NCBI RefSeq assembly: GCF_001629705.1
Contig: NZ_CP015378.1
Location: 2,790,001 to 2,854,000, forward strand
Source: Fictibacillus phosphorivorans
GTDB taxonomy: Bacteria; Bacillota; Bacilli; Bacillales; Fictibacillaceae
DNA: 64,000 nt
Direction: 5' to 3'
The notes under the pieces were generated by a model. It searched no databases. It was given only the letters and a program-made list of their open reading frames with translations, and was not told where the DNA came from. Position numbers and translations under genes: made by a program. Positions 1-8,854 of this stretch are shown here, one piece after another; the stretch's first letter is position 1; each line of letters starts with the position of its first letter.

Positions 1-107
1 GTTCCTTTAAGCTCATCCATCTCGAAATGCGCTTTTTGAATACCAAATAAAACCCCAAATAAAAGAATAGTTACCAGTCCGAAACACTTTAACATAAATT
101 TTGTCAT
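1..107 (-). CDS. yqxA: YqxA-like small membrane protein (DUF3679), partial
   Basis: Only the first 35 codons are inside the window; the gene runs off the left edge. The start is the ATG ending at 107, with GGAGG seven bases upstream. A second ATG at 113 is too close to that site. The visible part is a short basic start followed by one hydrophobic segment (about residues 5-23, rich in Leu, Val, Phe and Gly) and then a charged stretch. This matches the start of B. subtilis YqxA, a protein of unknown function that sits downstream of gpr and spoIIP. Here it follows gpr directly. The family call rests on the N-terminus and the position only. Confidence 0.6.
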   Translation of the reverse strand, partial: MTKFMLKCFGLVTILLFGVLFGIQKAHFEMDELKG

Positions 108-175
108 GATCATTCCTCCATACGGGGATATACGATTTAAATTTATGCACAAGCTTGTCCAAACATGCCTACATT

Positions 176-1285
176 TTAATGCGTATAAGAAGAAGTATTT
201 CCTTGATCGATGCCTCCATGAAGAGCCGTGTTCAGACCATTCGCTAATACGTTGGCCATGTCCTCAATAAACACATCCACCTCTTTCGGTGTAACCATCA
301 AATTATGCCCGATTGGAGCAAGTACTTCTCGGATCAACCTAAGTTTTTCATCTTCTTCAAGTACCCCAACAATTCCCAAGAACGATTTACGATGACCTTC
401 ATCAGGCAGATCATCATCTGTAAGTACTTTCTTTTCACCGAATGTCATACCCGCTGGTAAAAGGGACTTAGAAGGTTTATCCTTCTCACTCATCTCACGT
501 CCAAGGTGCTTTAGAATAAAATCAATCGTATCACTCGTAATCGTAGCCGCATCGACTACTGTAGGAATTCCGATAGAGATAACCGGTATCCCTAACGTTT
601 CTTTGCTAAGTTCTTTACGCTTGTTTCCAACCCCCGACCCCGGATGGATACCAGTATTTGAAACTTGGATCGTGGCGTTCACCCGTTCGATTGAACGGGA
701 TGCTAGAGCATCGATTGCGATTACAAAATCCGGATTTGCTTTTTTCACGATCCCATCGATGATATCACTCGTCTCAATACCTGTAATGCCCATGACTCCT
801 GGTGATATCGCACAGACTGGACGAAATCCTTCTTCGACGTTTTCAGGAGCTAACTCGAAAAGATGCTTTGTGATGGTCAGATTTTCAACAACCAATGGAC
901 CAAGAGAATCAGGAGTTACATTCCAATTACCCAACCCTACAACCAGACAAGTATCGTCCTGCTTGATGCCTTGTTCTTTTAAGAAACGATTAAAATCATG
1001 TGCAAAAACTTCTTGCACGCGTTCTTGTAGCTTTGAATCTTTTTCACGGATTCCTTGAACCTCGAAAGTGACATATACGCCCGCTTTTTTCCCGGTAGTC
1101 TCCGCTCCCTTTTCATCGATCTCCACTCTAACGATCTTGATTCCGTCCCTATCTTTTTCATGTATGATGACACCTTCAAGTGTACTTTTATTTACAACTT
1201 CATCTTCTTTCAATAGCATATCGTGCGCTTCTATCGCCAGATCTGTTCGCACTGAATAGGCTGAGAGGTCCAAATCCTTACCCAT
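176..1285 (-). CDS. gpr: Germination protease GPR
   Basis: GPR is the spore endopeptidase that starts degradation of alpha/beta and gamma SASPs during germination. It is made as a zymogen in the forespore and activates itself by removing a short propeptide. The protein is 369 aa, the usual length. The N-terminus carries the SASP-like sequence RTDLAIEA at residues 13-20, the expected self-cleavage region. Two conserved acidic residues of the family are present: Asp126 in the NVTPDSLGP motif and Asp192 in the AIDALASRS motif. The start has AAGGTGG upstream. A substrate of this enzyme, an alpha/beta SASP, is encoded at 30.1 kb. In B. subtilis spoIIP follows gpr; here it does not. Confidence 0.97.
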   Translation of the reverse strand: MGKDLDLSAYSVRTDLAIEAHDMLLKEDEVVNKSTLEGVIIHEKDRDGIKIVRVEIDEKGAETTGKKAGVYVTFEVQGIREKDSKLQERVQEVFAHDFNRFLKEQGIKQDDTCLVVGLGNWNVTPDSLGPLVVENLTITKHLFELAPENVEEGFRPVCAISPGVMGITGIETSDIIDGIVKKANPDFVIAIDALASRSIERVNATIQVSNTGIHPGSGVGNKRKELSKETLGIPVISIGIPTVVDAATITSDTIDFILKHLGREMSEKDKPSKSLLPAGMTFGEKKVLTDDDLPDEGHRKSFLGIVGVLEEDEKLRLIREVLAPIGHNLMVTPKEVDVFIEDMANVLANGLNTALHGGIDQGNTSSYTH

Positions 1286-1441
1286 AATCTACCACCTTCC
1301 TTTGTATTATTTTTGCCGCAACTCTTCCTTTTCATTCTTGTATTGCATTTAGAAGGCGATTTTGATAGAATACTTTGTGTCCTATTTTTTGCAACGGAAA
1401 GTAATTTTGTTGCTCATGGTTCATTTAGGGAGGTGAATGGA

Positions 1442-1708
1442 TTGGCTAATATTAAATCAGCGATTAAACGTGTAAAAACTAACGAAAAGCGTCGTGCACA
1501 CAACGCTTCACTAAAGTCTGGCATGCGTACTGCTATCAAAAACTTTGAAGCACTTGCAGCTTCAAACAATGCAGAAGGTGCTCAAGCAGCTTTTGTTACT
1601 GCTTCTAAGAAGATTGACAAAGCAGCAAACAAAGGACTTATCCACAAAAATGCAGCTTCTCGCCAAAAGTCTCGTCTTGCTAAGGCTTTAAACGGTGTTA
1701 ACGCATAA
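1442..1708 (+). CDS. rpsT: 30S ribosomal protein S20
   Basis: S20 binds 16S rRNA in the body of the small subunit. The start is a TTG at 1442 with GGAGG eight bases upstream (1429-1433); the open frame reaches further upstream but lacks a better start, and the ATG at 1437 is out of frame. The 88-aa product begins with the usual ANIKSAIKR motif and is rich in Lys, Arg and Ala, as expected for the family. The TTG start may hold down translation of this autogenously regulated protein, which is inference. It is transcribed rightward, between leftward gpr and leftward holA. Confidence 0.96.
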   Translation: MANIKSAIKRVKTNEKRRAHNASLKSGMRTAIKNFEALAASNNAEGAQAAFVTASKKIDKAANKGLIHKNAASRQKSRLAKALNGVNA

Positions 1709-1726
1709 ATTGAAGGATGAAACCCG

Positions 1727-1760
1727 AAAAACGGCCTTACACCAATAGGTCGTTTTTTTA
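1727..1760 (+). terminator. Rho-independent terminator of rpsT
   Basis: An 11-bp stem (1727-1737 with 1747-1757, including G-T pairing) is followed by a run of T, 18 bases after the rpsT stop. Confidence 0.75.
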
Positions 1761-1776
1761 TTTTGCACAAAATGTT

Positions 1777-1815
1777 AAAAATCCAGCTCCCCTTTTATAG
1801 AGGAGCTGGATTTTT
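1777..1815. terminator. Strong bidirectional hairpin terminator
   Basis: A 14-bp perfect stem (1777-1790 with 1802-1815) has an A-run on one side and a T-run on the other. It can stop transcription from rpsT rightward and from holA leftward. Confidence 0.8.
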
Positions 1816-1885
1816 TTGAATTCTGTACAATATGTCGTTACTCTCACCTTTTAGATTCTTGAGTCTCATCAAGTGACGTTCCCTT

Positions 1886-2911
1886 TTATGAGCCTTGTGA
1901 GAGCTTCACGATCTCTAACTCTAGTAAAAGTGTTTTGTCCATCTGTCCCGTTTTTAATTTATAATCTGTTTCAGCAAATTCATTCAGACAGTTCCTAAGA
2001 AAAACTTCTTGAAATCGATTCGCATGTTTTGCCGCTAGCTTTACTGCGTAAGGATGCAGTTTAAGAGAAGAAGCGATTTGCTTTTCTCCATATCCTTTCT
2101 TTTGCAGTTCTTTGACGCCATTTATCATTCGAAATTGCCTAGTGATCAAAGCATGAATCTGTATCGGCTCCTGATTTTGTTTCATGAGATCATAAAAACT
2201 TCTTAGCGCTTGTTCTGTTCGTTTATGCACCACATGATCGACTAATGCAAAGACATCATCTTCTAGAGTTCTTGCTACTAATGTATCTACAGTATCCTTC
2301 GTAATTACACCATTCACACCTACAAAAAGAGCCATTTTTTCCATTTCTTTTGCCAATACTGCCATACGCGTTCCTAATCTTGAAAGAAGAAGTTGAACCG
2401 CTTCTACATCAATGGATACCTCTAAGTTCGAAGCTTCCTTATGTAGCCATTTTTCTGCCGTATCGTTACTAAGTTCTGAAACCTGAATCATTTCAGATTG
2501 TGCTTTTACCAATTTTACTATTTTCTTGCGTTCATCTAGTTTTTCATGGGGAACTACGATGACTAACGTTGTATATTCTGCAGGGTTTTGTATGTACTGT
2601 TCAAATGCTTTGAAGTCGTGTTCGATCTTTGATTTATCTTTTGCAGCTGTTAGGAAATTTGCGTTTTTTATTACGACGACGCGGCGATCTCCCAAGAAAG
2701 GCATCGTTTCTGCGTCTTCAATAATCTCTTGTACAGAGATTTCGTCCAGATTATGTACACTTAAGTTAAAGTCCTTTTCGTCGGGAGACAAAAGGCCTGA
2801 TATAGTTTGTATCGCTTCTTCTGCTAAATAAATTTCGGTTCCCCAGATCAGATAGACCGGGGATGTTTCATTGTTTTTTATTTTCTTTTTTAACGTATCT
2901 ACAGTAAGCAC
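1886..2911 (-). CDS. holA: DNA polymerase III delta subunit
   Basis: HolA (YqeN) is the clamp-loader subunit that opens the beta sliding clamp. The product is 341 aa from a GTG at 2911, which has GAGG eight bases upstream; an earlier GTG at 2920 overlaps that site and is less likely. The N-terminal region contains the family pattern of a fold that opens with PVYLIWGTEIYL and the segment RRVVVIKNANFL near residue 85, followed by the helical lid and collar region. The position next to rpsT and the comE operon is as in B. subtilis. Confidence 0.93.
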   Translation of the reverse strand: MLTVDTLKKKIKNNETSPVYLIWGTEIYLAEEAIQTISGLLSPDEKDFNLSVHNLDEISVQEIIEDAETMPFLGDRRVVVIKNANFLTAAKDKSKIEHDFKAFEQYIQNPAEYTTLVIVVPHEKLDERKKIVKLVKAQSEMIQVSELSNDTAEKWLHKEASNLEVSIDVEAVQLLLSRLGTRMAVLAKEMEKMALFVGVNGVITKDTVDTLVARTLEDDVFALVDHVVHKRTEQALRSFYDLMKQNQEPIQIHALITRQFRMINGVKELQKKGYGEKQIASSLKLHPYAVKLAAKHANRFQEVFLRNCLNEFAETDYKLKTGQMDKTLLLELEIVKLSQGS

Positions 2912-2966
2912 CTTTTTCACCTCTATCTCTTATCCTATGAGGAACTAAGTGCATTTGCAAGCAAAA

Positions 2967-2993
2967 GAAGGAACAGCGCATGTCTGTTCCTTC
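2967..2993 (-). terminator. Perfect hairpin upstream of holA, possible terminator
   Basis: A 10-bp perfect stem (2967-2976 with 2984-2993) is followed on the minus strand by a short pyrimidine-rich tract. It could stop leftward read-through before holA or be part of its leader. The T-run is weak. Confidence 0.35.
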
Positions 2994-3195
2994 ATTTATG
3001 ATAAACACTAACACCAAAACGATATAATCGTTTAAGGCTAGCTTTAATAGGATATCCTATGCATTTTAAAAATATTGGTGACAACGAATCTCATCTTTGG
3101 TAAGTTTTAGATAAAACACGTAAAAGAAAGCATTTTCAGTATGGATTTTTTAAAATTGATAACGTATACTAAGGATGGATTAGGAGGGTTGTCAC

Positions 3196-3327
3196 ATGAA
3201 CCATTTCGAAAAAGATGTACAGAGTAAGCGTAACGACCTTATTGATTCCGGTATGGGTTTTGTTGTATCGTTTGGATTCTTTACGGTAATCTTCGCCATC
3301 GGAGTCATTCTAAAAGCAATCGCATAA
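3196..3327 (+). CDS. yqzM: YqzM family small membrane protein
   Basis: A 43-aa protein starts with ATG at 3196, behind a GGAGG site (3183-3187). It begins MNHFEKDVQSKRND, followed by one hydrophobic segment (about residues 20-40). Sequence and location, between holA and comEC and divergent from holA, match YqzM of B. subtilis. Its function is unknown. Confidence 0.88.
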   Translation: MNHFEKDVQSKRNDLIDSGMGFVVSFGFFTVIFAIGVILKAIA

Positions 3328-3332
3328 TACAT

Positions 3333-3366
3333 AAAAAAGACCGAATTTATTCGGTCCTTTTTTATT
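3333..3366. terminator. Bidirectional terminator between yqzM and comEC
   Basis: A GACCGAA stem pairs with TTCGGTC, flanked by A-run and T-run. It overlaps the last codons of comEC and serves the two convergent genes. Confidence 0.8.
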
Positions 3367-5650
3367 GTGCAGTGTTAACTTTCATCCTCTTTTTGTTTAC
3401 AATTATTGAAATATCCCCGTGCTCATCTGTCCGATAAATAGTAACGTTTCTCTCACGTAACCTTTTCAAAACTTCTAGTGCCGGATGGCCATATAAATTA
3501 TTTTTCCCCGCTGAAATAATTCCAAATTGAGGAGAGACCTTATCTAAAAAAGATGCCGTTGAAGAAGTTACACTACCGTGGTGACCAACCTTAAGAACAT
3601 CCGCTTTTATTTTTGGAAAACTATTTATGACTTCCCTTTCAGCTTCCTCCTCCATATCACCCGTTAATAAAAATGTACGATTATAAATCTTTAGCCAAAG
3701 AACGATAGAATTATTATTTGAAGTACTTTCTTGAGATCCTGGATGCAAAACGAAAAAGGAGGAATGAGCTGATTCCCATTGCATACCTTTACCTAACTTC
3801 ACCACATTGATGTTATTTTTGGCTGATGTAGTTTCGATGAGGTTCTCAAGATTATTGTTCTTTCGTTTATATGGCAAAAAAACATTACTTACCTTACTAT
3901 GTTCAAGCAAAAACTCACCACCCCCAGCATGGTCCATATCTCCGTGTGTGATCATCAACCCATCTAAATGTCGAATTCCTTTCGCTTTTAAGAATGGATA
4001 TACGACTTCTTTTGTAACGTCATATTCTTCCTCTCTTTTTTCCCAATCCTCTTGATCAAATGAAACTGAACCGCCAGTATCTATCAAATAGACGGCTTTT
4101 CTATAGGGTAATTCAACGAGGATGCTATCTCCTTGTCCTACATTAATAAATGATATTGTTGCATTTGGGTTCACATATGGTACTCCCCAATGAATGAAGC
4201 AGACAAAAAGGAAGGGCACAGAGAACACTATGTGAATGCGTTTGGTAAGCTCCCATCTATAGAGTAAGTAAAAAATCGCAACAAAATAAAGACCAAATAT
4301 CCAATCTGTTGGCCTGCCTAAAACAACAGCCATTTTGAGGAATTGAGCCTTTTCCATAAACAACACAGAGAAATTAAACAAGGATTCAATAATCTCGTTA
4401 ACGATCGGAATGGTTCTTGGTGCAAAAATAGAAAGAAGTAGAGTAAAAAAAGAAAGGGGAAACAAGACCATGGATACGAATGGGATGTATAACACATTAA
4501 AGGGAATTGATAACAATGAAAATTCAAAGAAATGATACAAAATGATTGGGAAGGAAAATAAAGAACAGATGAATGAAGTCAAAATCAGCAATCTAAGAGG
4601 AGAAGCCTTTTCGAGTACATAAATTGAAGTGATCAATACGAATGTCATCAAAAAAGAAAGTTGAAACCCAAGATTAAAAGCAAAGGAAGGATTATAGCTC
4701 AGCATCCCTATGCATACCGTTGACAACAGGGTTACAGGGTGCATTTTTCTTCTTAACATCATAAAACATATCACGATGATGCCCATCATACCCGCTCGTA
4801 TGATTGAGCTCTCTGCTCCCGTGAGAACAATATAAACCGGTAAGAAAATGATGATCAATCCATAAGCAATTTCCTTAACCACACCTACCCTAACAAGAAT
4901 TACGTATAAAAAGTAAGTAACAATTCCAACATTAAATCCGGATACCGCCAATAGATGGGTCAAGCCTAAACCTTGATAGTAATGAAGTGTTTCTGCCTCA
5001 ATTCCGTTTCTATAACCAAAAAGCAGAGCATTCATCAGACCGGCTGTGTTATTGGAAAAATGACGTTCTAATTCTTTAATATTCTTACTTCTCCAACTCT
5101 TGATGTGTTCATGAACACTTAACTTATTTGTCTTCTTACAGTACTCCACGCCAAACTCTACCGTTTTTAAAGTCCAATAGATCTTGTTGTTCTTTAAATA
5201 CTCACGATAATCCATTCCATAAAAATGGCTTTTTTTTCGGGGTTTTTCAAGTTTTCCTTTTATAATGCATGATAGGTTGATACTTAGTTTTTTTAGCTGT
5301 TCTTTTTCAAACGCTGATTTTATTTTATGATAAACTACAACCGTTTCATCATTCGTTACAAGTTCAAAACTCAATAAGTTTCCATCTATCTTGGGAATCG
5401 ATTTAATACTGCCTGAAAACATGATCTGCTCTGCTGTTAGCTTTGTGAAACTATGAGTGCTATCGTAATGAGAGTAAGTGAAAAAGATGGGTAGAAAAAT
5501 AAGGATATATATAGATTTTTGTCTAAGTTGTATAAAAATAACGATAACCAGGAAAGCCAGCAAAACGATCCCGGTTACCGAAGGATGCTTGGAAAGCCAT
5601 ATCCCATAGAATACAGAGCCAGCACTTAAGACGGCATATCTTGGGTTCAT
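3362..5650 (-). CDS. comEC: DNA uptake channel protein ComEC
   Basis: ComEC is the inner-membrane channel that carries single-stranded DNA into competent cells. The 762-aa protein has two or three N-terminal membrane segments, an extracellular DUF4131 region (about residues 60-200), a multi-helix Competence domain (about 225-490), and a C-terminal metallo-beta-lactamase-like domain (about 505-755). The last domain has a metal-binding motif of the THGDMDHAGG type and a later GHHGS motif, both expected of an active nuclease-like site. Its ATG overlaps the comEB stop by four bases (ATGA), so translation is probably coupled. Length and order match B. subtilis comEA-comEB-comEC. Confidence 0.96.
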   Translation of the reverse strand: MNPRYAVLSAGSVFYGIWLSKHPSVTGIVLLAFLVIVIFIQLRQKSIYILIFLPIFFTYSHYDSTHSFTKLTAEQIMFSGSIKSIPKIDGNLLSFELVTNDETVVVYHKIKSAFEKEQLKKLSINLSCIIKGKLEKPRKKSHFYGMDYREYLKNNKIYWTLKTVEFGVEYCKKTNKLSVHEHIKSWRSKNIKELERHFSNNTAGLMNALLFGYRNGIEAETLHYYQGLGLTHLLAVSGFNVGIVTYFLYVILVRVGVVKEIAYGLIIIFLPVYIVLTGAESSIIRAGMMGIIVICFMMLRRKMHPVTLLSTVCIGMLSYNPSFAFNLGFQLSFLMTFVLITSIYVLEKASPLRLLILTSFICSLFSFPIILYHFFEFSLLSIPFNVLYIPFVSMVLFPLSFFTLLLSIFAPRTIPIVNEIIESLFNFSVLFMEKAQFLKMAVVLGRPTDWIFGLYFVAIFYLLYRWELTKRIHIVFSVPFLFVCFIHWGVPYVNPNATISFINVGQGDSILVELPYRKAVYLIDTGGSVSFDQEDWEKREEEYDVTKEVVYPFLKAKGIRHLDGLMITHGDMDHAGGGEFLLEHSKVSNVFLPYKRKNNNLENLIETTSAKNNINVVKLGKGMQWESAHSSFFVLHPGSQESTSNNNSIVLWLKIYNRTFLLTGDMEEEAEREVINSFPKIKADVLKVGHHGSVTSSTASFLDKVSPQFGIISAGKNNLYGHPALEVLKRLRERNVTIYRTDEHGDISIIVNKKRMKVNTAQ

Positions 5651-6108
5651 GCTTTATGCGTAAGAAATGTAGAAGGCAAGAAGTTCATTTCAACTTTTTC
5701 AACGATGACTCCCGCTTCTTTAAACTGCTCAATGCTATAGGGATGATTTTTATAGTCCTGACCGTAATAGATCTTTTTGATACCACTCTGTATGATTGAT
5801 CTACAACAATGCAGACAAGGGAAGTGGGTTACGTACATTTCGGCACCTTCTGTCGGTACACCGAACTTTGCACATTGCAATAGGGCGTTCATCTCGGCAT
5901 GAATCGTTCTCACACAATGACCATCAATGACATAACAGCCTTCGTCAATACAATGAACACCACCTGAGATCGAGCCATTATAACCTCCAGCGATAATCCG
6001 TTTATCTCTCACTATTGTTGCTCCAACTGCTAATCTAGTACATGTACTTCTTAGTGCAAGCAATTGACTTTGTGCCATATAATATTCGTTCCACGATATT
6101 CGCTGCAA
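5647..6108 (-). CDS. comEB: dCMP deaminase family protein ComEB
   Basis: A 153-aa zinc-dependent deaminase-family protein. The zinc site is visible: HAE with the catalytic Glu (about residues 70-72) and a downstream PCLHCC motif near residue 98. The likely reaction is deamination of dCMP to dUMP; in B. subtilis the gene lies in the comE operon but is not needed for DNA uptake. The start is a TTG at 6108 with GGAGG nine bases upstream. It overlaps comEC by four bases. Confidence 0.93.
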   Translation of the reverse strand: MQRISWNEYYMAQSQLLALRSTCTRLAVGATIVRDKRIIAGGYNGSISGGVHCIDEGCYVIDGHCVRTIHAEMNALLQCAKFGVPTEGAEMYVTHFPCLHCCRSIIQSGIKKIYYGQDYKNHPYSIEQFKEAGVIVEKVEMNFLPSTFLTHKA

Positions 6109-6177
6109 CGCTAACCGCCTCCTCTATTTCTATAACCCTAGTGTAGTATTCGTCATTTAAAGAATCAATAAAAACCC

Positions 6178-6816
6178 TTACTCAAAGCTAATTTGATCTC
6201 TCCACTGTTCGATGGTCTTCTCTCCGATTCCCCTAACTTCTAACAACTGTTCTAAAGTTGTGAAAGGACCGTTCTCTTCTCGATAGGAGATAATGTTTTG
6301 AGCTTTTGCAGGACCAACACCGTTTAGCGTTTGAAGTACTGTTTCATCCGCAGAATTGATGTTAACCACCGTACCGTTTTCGTCCAAAGGTTTACTGGAA
6401 GCTTGTTGCAACTCATACTTTTCACCTTTCTCTGCTACATACACGATCATCTCATCGGATATTTTTAACGCTTGATTAACGGAACGAATTTCTGCTCTTT
6501 CCTCAAAACCACCAGCCATTTGTATCGCATGCAACACACGGTCTCCTTCTTTTAACTCGTAAACTCCCGGACGATTAACACTTCCTTGCACATCAACCAT
6601 AATCTCGGTCTTTCTTTTGTTGTTTTCCTCATTCTTTCCATTAGGCTTATCAGTGGAAATTAGCGATTCCGGTTCCGTTTGTTTAGGTATTTGTGAGGTA
6701 GTAGGCATATTTGGTTCACTTTGAAAATAATTCATTAGAGATACAATAATTGCAAGGATCAATAATATGCCACCGCCAATAAACCAGTTCATATGCTGCT
6801 TGTATTTTTCCATCAT
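6178..6816 (-). CDS. comEA: DNA receptor ComEA
   Basis: ComEA binds double-stranded DNA at the cell surface and hands it to the uptake channel. The 212-aa protein has an N-terminal membrane anchor (about residues 10-30), a polar linker rich in Pro, Thr, Lys and Asn, an SLBB domain (about 70-130, with the VQGSVNRPGVYEL motif) and a C-terminal helix-hairpin-helix pair (about 148-212) with GVGPAKA and GIGEKT hairpins. It heads the comE operon, divergent from comER. Two adjacent ATG codons (6816 and 6813) are both possible starts. Confidence 0.96.
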   Translation of the reverse strand: MMEKYKQHMNWFIGGGILLILAIIVSLMNYFQSEPNMPTTSQIPKQTEPESLISTDKPNGKNEENNKRKTEIMVDVQGSVNRPGVYELKEGDRVLHAIQMAGGFEERAEIRSVNQALKISDEMIVYVAEKGEKYELQQASSKPLDENGTVVNINSADETVLQTLNGVGPAKAQNIISYREENGPFTTLEQLLEVRGIGEKTIEQWRDQISFE

Positions 6817-6905
6817 TTCACCTTCTTAATTAGGCTTGAACTTACAAAAAACATATTTGATTCACAACGTGCATAAATTTGAACGTAGAGGAAGGAGGTT
6901 CAGAT

Positions 6906-7742
6906 ATGAAGGTTGGAATTATCGGAACCGGAAATATGGGAAGCGTTCTTGCTTCTTCTTTTATCGAATCTTCAGCCATTCAGCCATCAAGGCTCATGGT
7001 CACTAACCGTACACTGTCAAAAGCGGAGAGGCTGCAGAATGCCTATCCGAAGTTGAAGGTCGGAAATACCCCTGAAGAAGTTTTTCGATTCGCTGAGATT
7101 GTGTTTATATGTGTGAAGCCACACGAGTTTTATTCATTGCTTTCTAGCAATAAAAATTCAATCTCTAAACATCAATTGCTTGTTTCGATTACGAGTCCTA
7201 TTTCATGTGAACAGCTGGAAGATCTGCTAGATTGCAATATTGCAAGAGCTATCCCAAGCATTAATAACCGAGCACTAGCTGGATCATCTCTTGTATCGTT
7301 CGGGAAAAGGTGTCACCCTGATTACAAAGAGAAACTTCTATCTTTAATGAGCTCTATTTCTACACCACTCGTTATCGATGAAAATATCACTCGGATCTCT
7401 TCAGATATCGCGAGTTGCGGGCCGGCGTTTATGGGTTATGTTCTGCAATGCTTTATTAATTCAGCAGTCGATCAAACCGATATCACAAAAGCACAGGCAA
7501 CTCAACTGGCAAGCGATATGATTATCGGAATGGGAAAACTACTTGAGAAAGACATCTATACGTTACCAACACTTATTCAAAAGGTATGCGTAAAGGGTGG
7601 TATCACAGGAGAAGGGATCAAGATCCTGAGCAATGAGGTCGATGAAGTATTCGACCATGTTATTAAGCGTACACACGAAAAATATCATGAAGAATGCGAC
7701 AAAGTGAGTCAGCAGTTTGAAGTGAAAGAAGAACTCAAGTAA
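6906..7742 (+). CDS. comER: Pyrroline-5-carboxylate reductase homologue ComER
   Basis: A 278-aa protein of the ProC fold, starting at the ATG at 6906 with GGAGG at 6894-6898. It has an N-terminal Rossmann motif GIIGTGNMG (residues 4-12) and the C-terminal helical region with a GP pair (SCGPAFMGY). In B. subtilis the gene is divergent from comEA, as here. Its enzyme activity and role in competence are unclear. The gene ends at a strong bidirectional terminator shared with nrdB. Confidence 0.92.
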   Translation: MKVGIIGTGNMGSVLASSFIESSAIQPSRLMVTNRTLSKAERLQNAYPKLKVGNTPEEVFRFAEIVFICVKPHEFYSLLSSNKNSISKHQLLVSITSPISCEQLEDLLDCNIARAIPSINNRALAGSSLVSFGKRCHPDYKEKLLSLMSSISTPLVIDENITRISSDIASCGPAFMGYVLQCFINSAVDQTDITKAQATQLASDMIIGMGKLLEKDIYTLPTLIQKVCVKGGITGEGIKILSNEVDEVFDHVIKRTHEKYHEECDKVSQQFEVKEELK

Positions 7743-7770
7743 TTTCTATCGTCATTATAAAACATATAAA

Positions 7771-7803
7771 AAAAGAAAGCCGGGATCTAAATCCCGGCTT
7801 TCT
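7771..7803. terminator. Bidirectional terminator between comER and nrdB
   Basis: A 12-bp perfect stem (7775-7786 with 7791-7802) built around AAGCCGGGAT has A and T runs on its sides. It overlaps the nrdB stop. Confidence 0.85.
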
Positions 7804-8854
7804 ATAGTTCATCGAACCCGTTTTCATCCGAAACTTTCGTGTATTGTCTCGATTTCTGCTCAAAAAAGTCACTTTTTCCGGAATTCACATCAGAATATGC
7901 TTTTATCCAGGGAAGTGGATTCTTATTGTATTCTGGGTATAGTTTGTTAAAACCTAACTCGTTCAACCGTTTATTCGCCATAAATTTAATATATGCTTCA
8001 AGATCGGCTTCACGAATGCCCTCAAATGAATTTCCTATAATATATTTACTCCACTTGATCTCAAGCTGAGCGGCCCTGTCAAACGTGTCCCTCGCAAAAT
8101 TCTCCAGCTCTGCATCTCTTAATTGCGGATCTTCTTCTAATATTCCCTTGAAAATTTGAGTAAATAGATAAACATGCAGCTGCTCATCTCTATTAATATA
8201 GTTGATCATCGTTGAAGTCGAAACCATCTTTTGATTCCTGGCTAAATTATAAAAAAAGCTGAATCCGGAATAAAAATTCAATCCTTCAAGAATCACGTCG
8301 TAAATAATAGATTTCAAAAAGGTACGAGGCGTAGGGGTTTGAAGAAATTCCTCATACCCTTCAACAATGAAATCATTCCTCTCTCTTAGCACCTCATCTG
8401 TTTTCCAGTATTCAAATATTTCATCCTGCTTGCTCTTCGGTACCAAAGAGGACAACACATACGAATAGGACTGATTATGAACGACTTCTTGAAACGATAG
8501 AGTCGCCATGAGCGCAGCAAGACTGGAATCTGTTAAATATGCTGCCACTTTACTCGAATAATCTGTTTGAACACTATCTAAGAACGCCAATAAACCAATA
8601 ATTTTATTAAAAGTATCTTGCTCTTTTTCACTCAAATTAACATATTGCTTACTATCACTAGACATATTGATCTCGAACGGCGTCCAAAAATTAGCCAACA
8701 TGTTTTTGTATAGGGGATAAGCCCACTTATATCTCACATCGTCCCAGTTTAAAATATTTGAACTCTTACCGTTGATAATTCCTGTAGATCGATTAGGAGC
8801 TTCCACATCATAGATTCTTCTCTCTTTAAGGTGTTCAACCTCTTTAACTTTCAC
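7802..8854 (-). CDS. nrdB: Class I ribonucleotide reductase, beta (radical) subunit
   Basis: The beta subunit holds the diiron/tyrosyl radical cofactor that starts ribonucleotide reduction. From the GTG at 8854 the protein is 350 aa. All metal ligands can be placed: Asp93, Glu123, His126, Glu190, Glu224 and His227. The radical Tyr130 sits in the EVVHNQSYSY motif, so this is a normal tyrosyl-radical enzyme. A GTG at 8863 is also in frame, but the AAGGA site abuts it and suits 8854 better. The start lies inside the end of nrdA, so the two are translationally coupled. Class Ia or Ib cannot be separated with certainty; no nrdI or nrdH is seen next to it. Confidence 0.93.
   Translation of the reverse strand: MKVKEVEHLKERRIYDVEAPNRSTGIINGKSSNILNWDDVRYKWAYPLYKNMLANFWTPFEINMSSDSKQYVNLSEKEQDTFNKIIGLLAFLDSVQTDYSSKVAAYLTDSSLAALMATLSFQEVVHNQSYSYVLSSLVPKSKQDEIFEYWKTDEVLRERNDFIVEGYEEFLQTPTPRTFLKSIIYDVILEGLNFYSGFSFFYNLARNQKMVSTSTMINYINRDEQLHVYLFTQIFKGILEEDPQLRDAELENFARDTFDRAAQLEIKWSKYIIGNSFEGIREADLEAYIKFMANKRLNELGFNKLYPEYNKNPLPWIKAYSDVNSGKSDFFEQKSRQYTKVSDENGFDEL

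Noticed and set aside
603..1058. 151-aa ORF on the plus strand
   Set aside because: It is antisense to gpr, which is certain; no ribosome binding site is seen.
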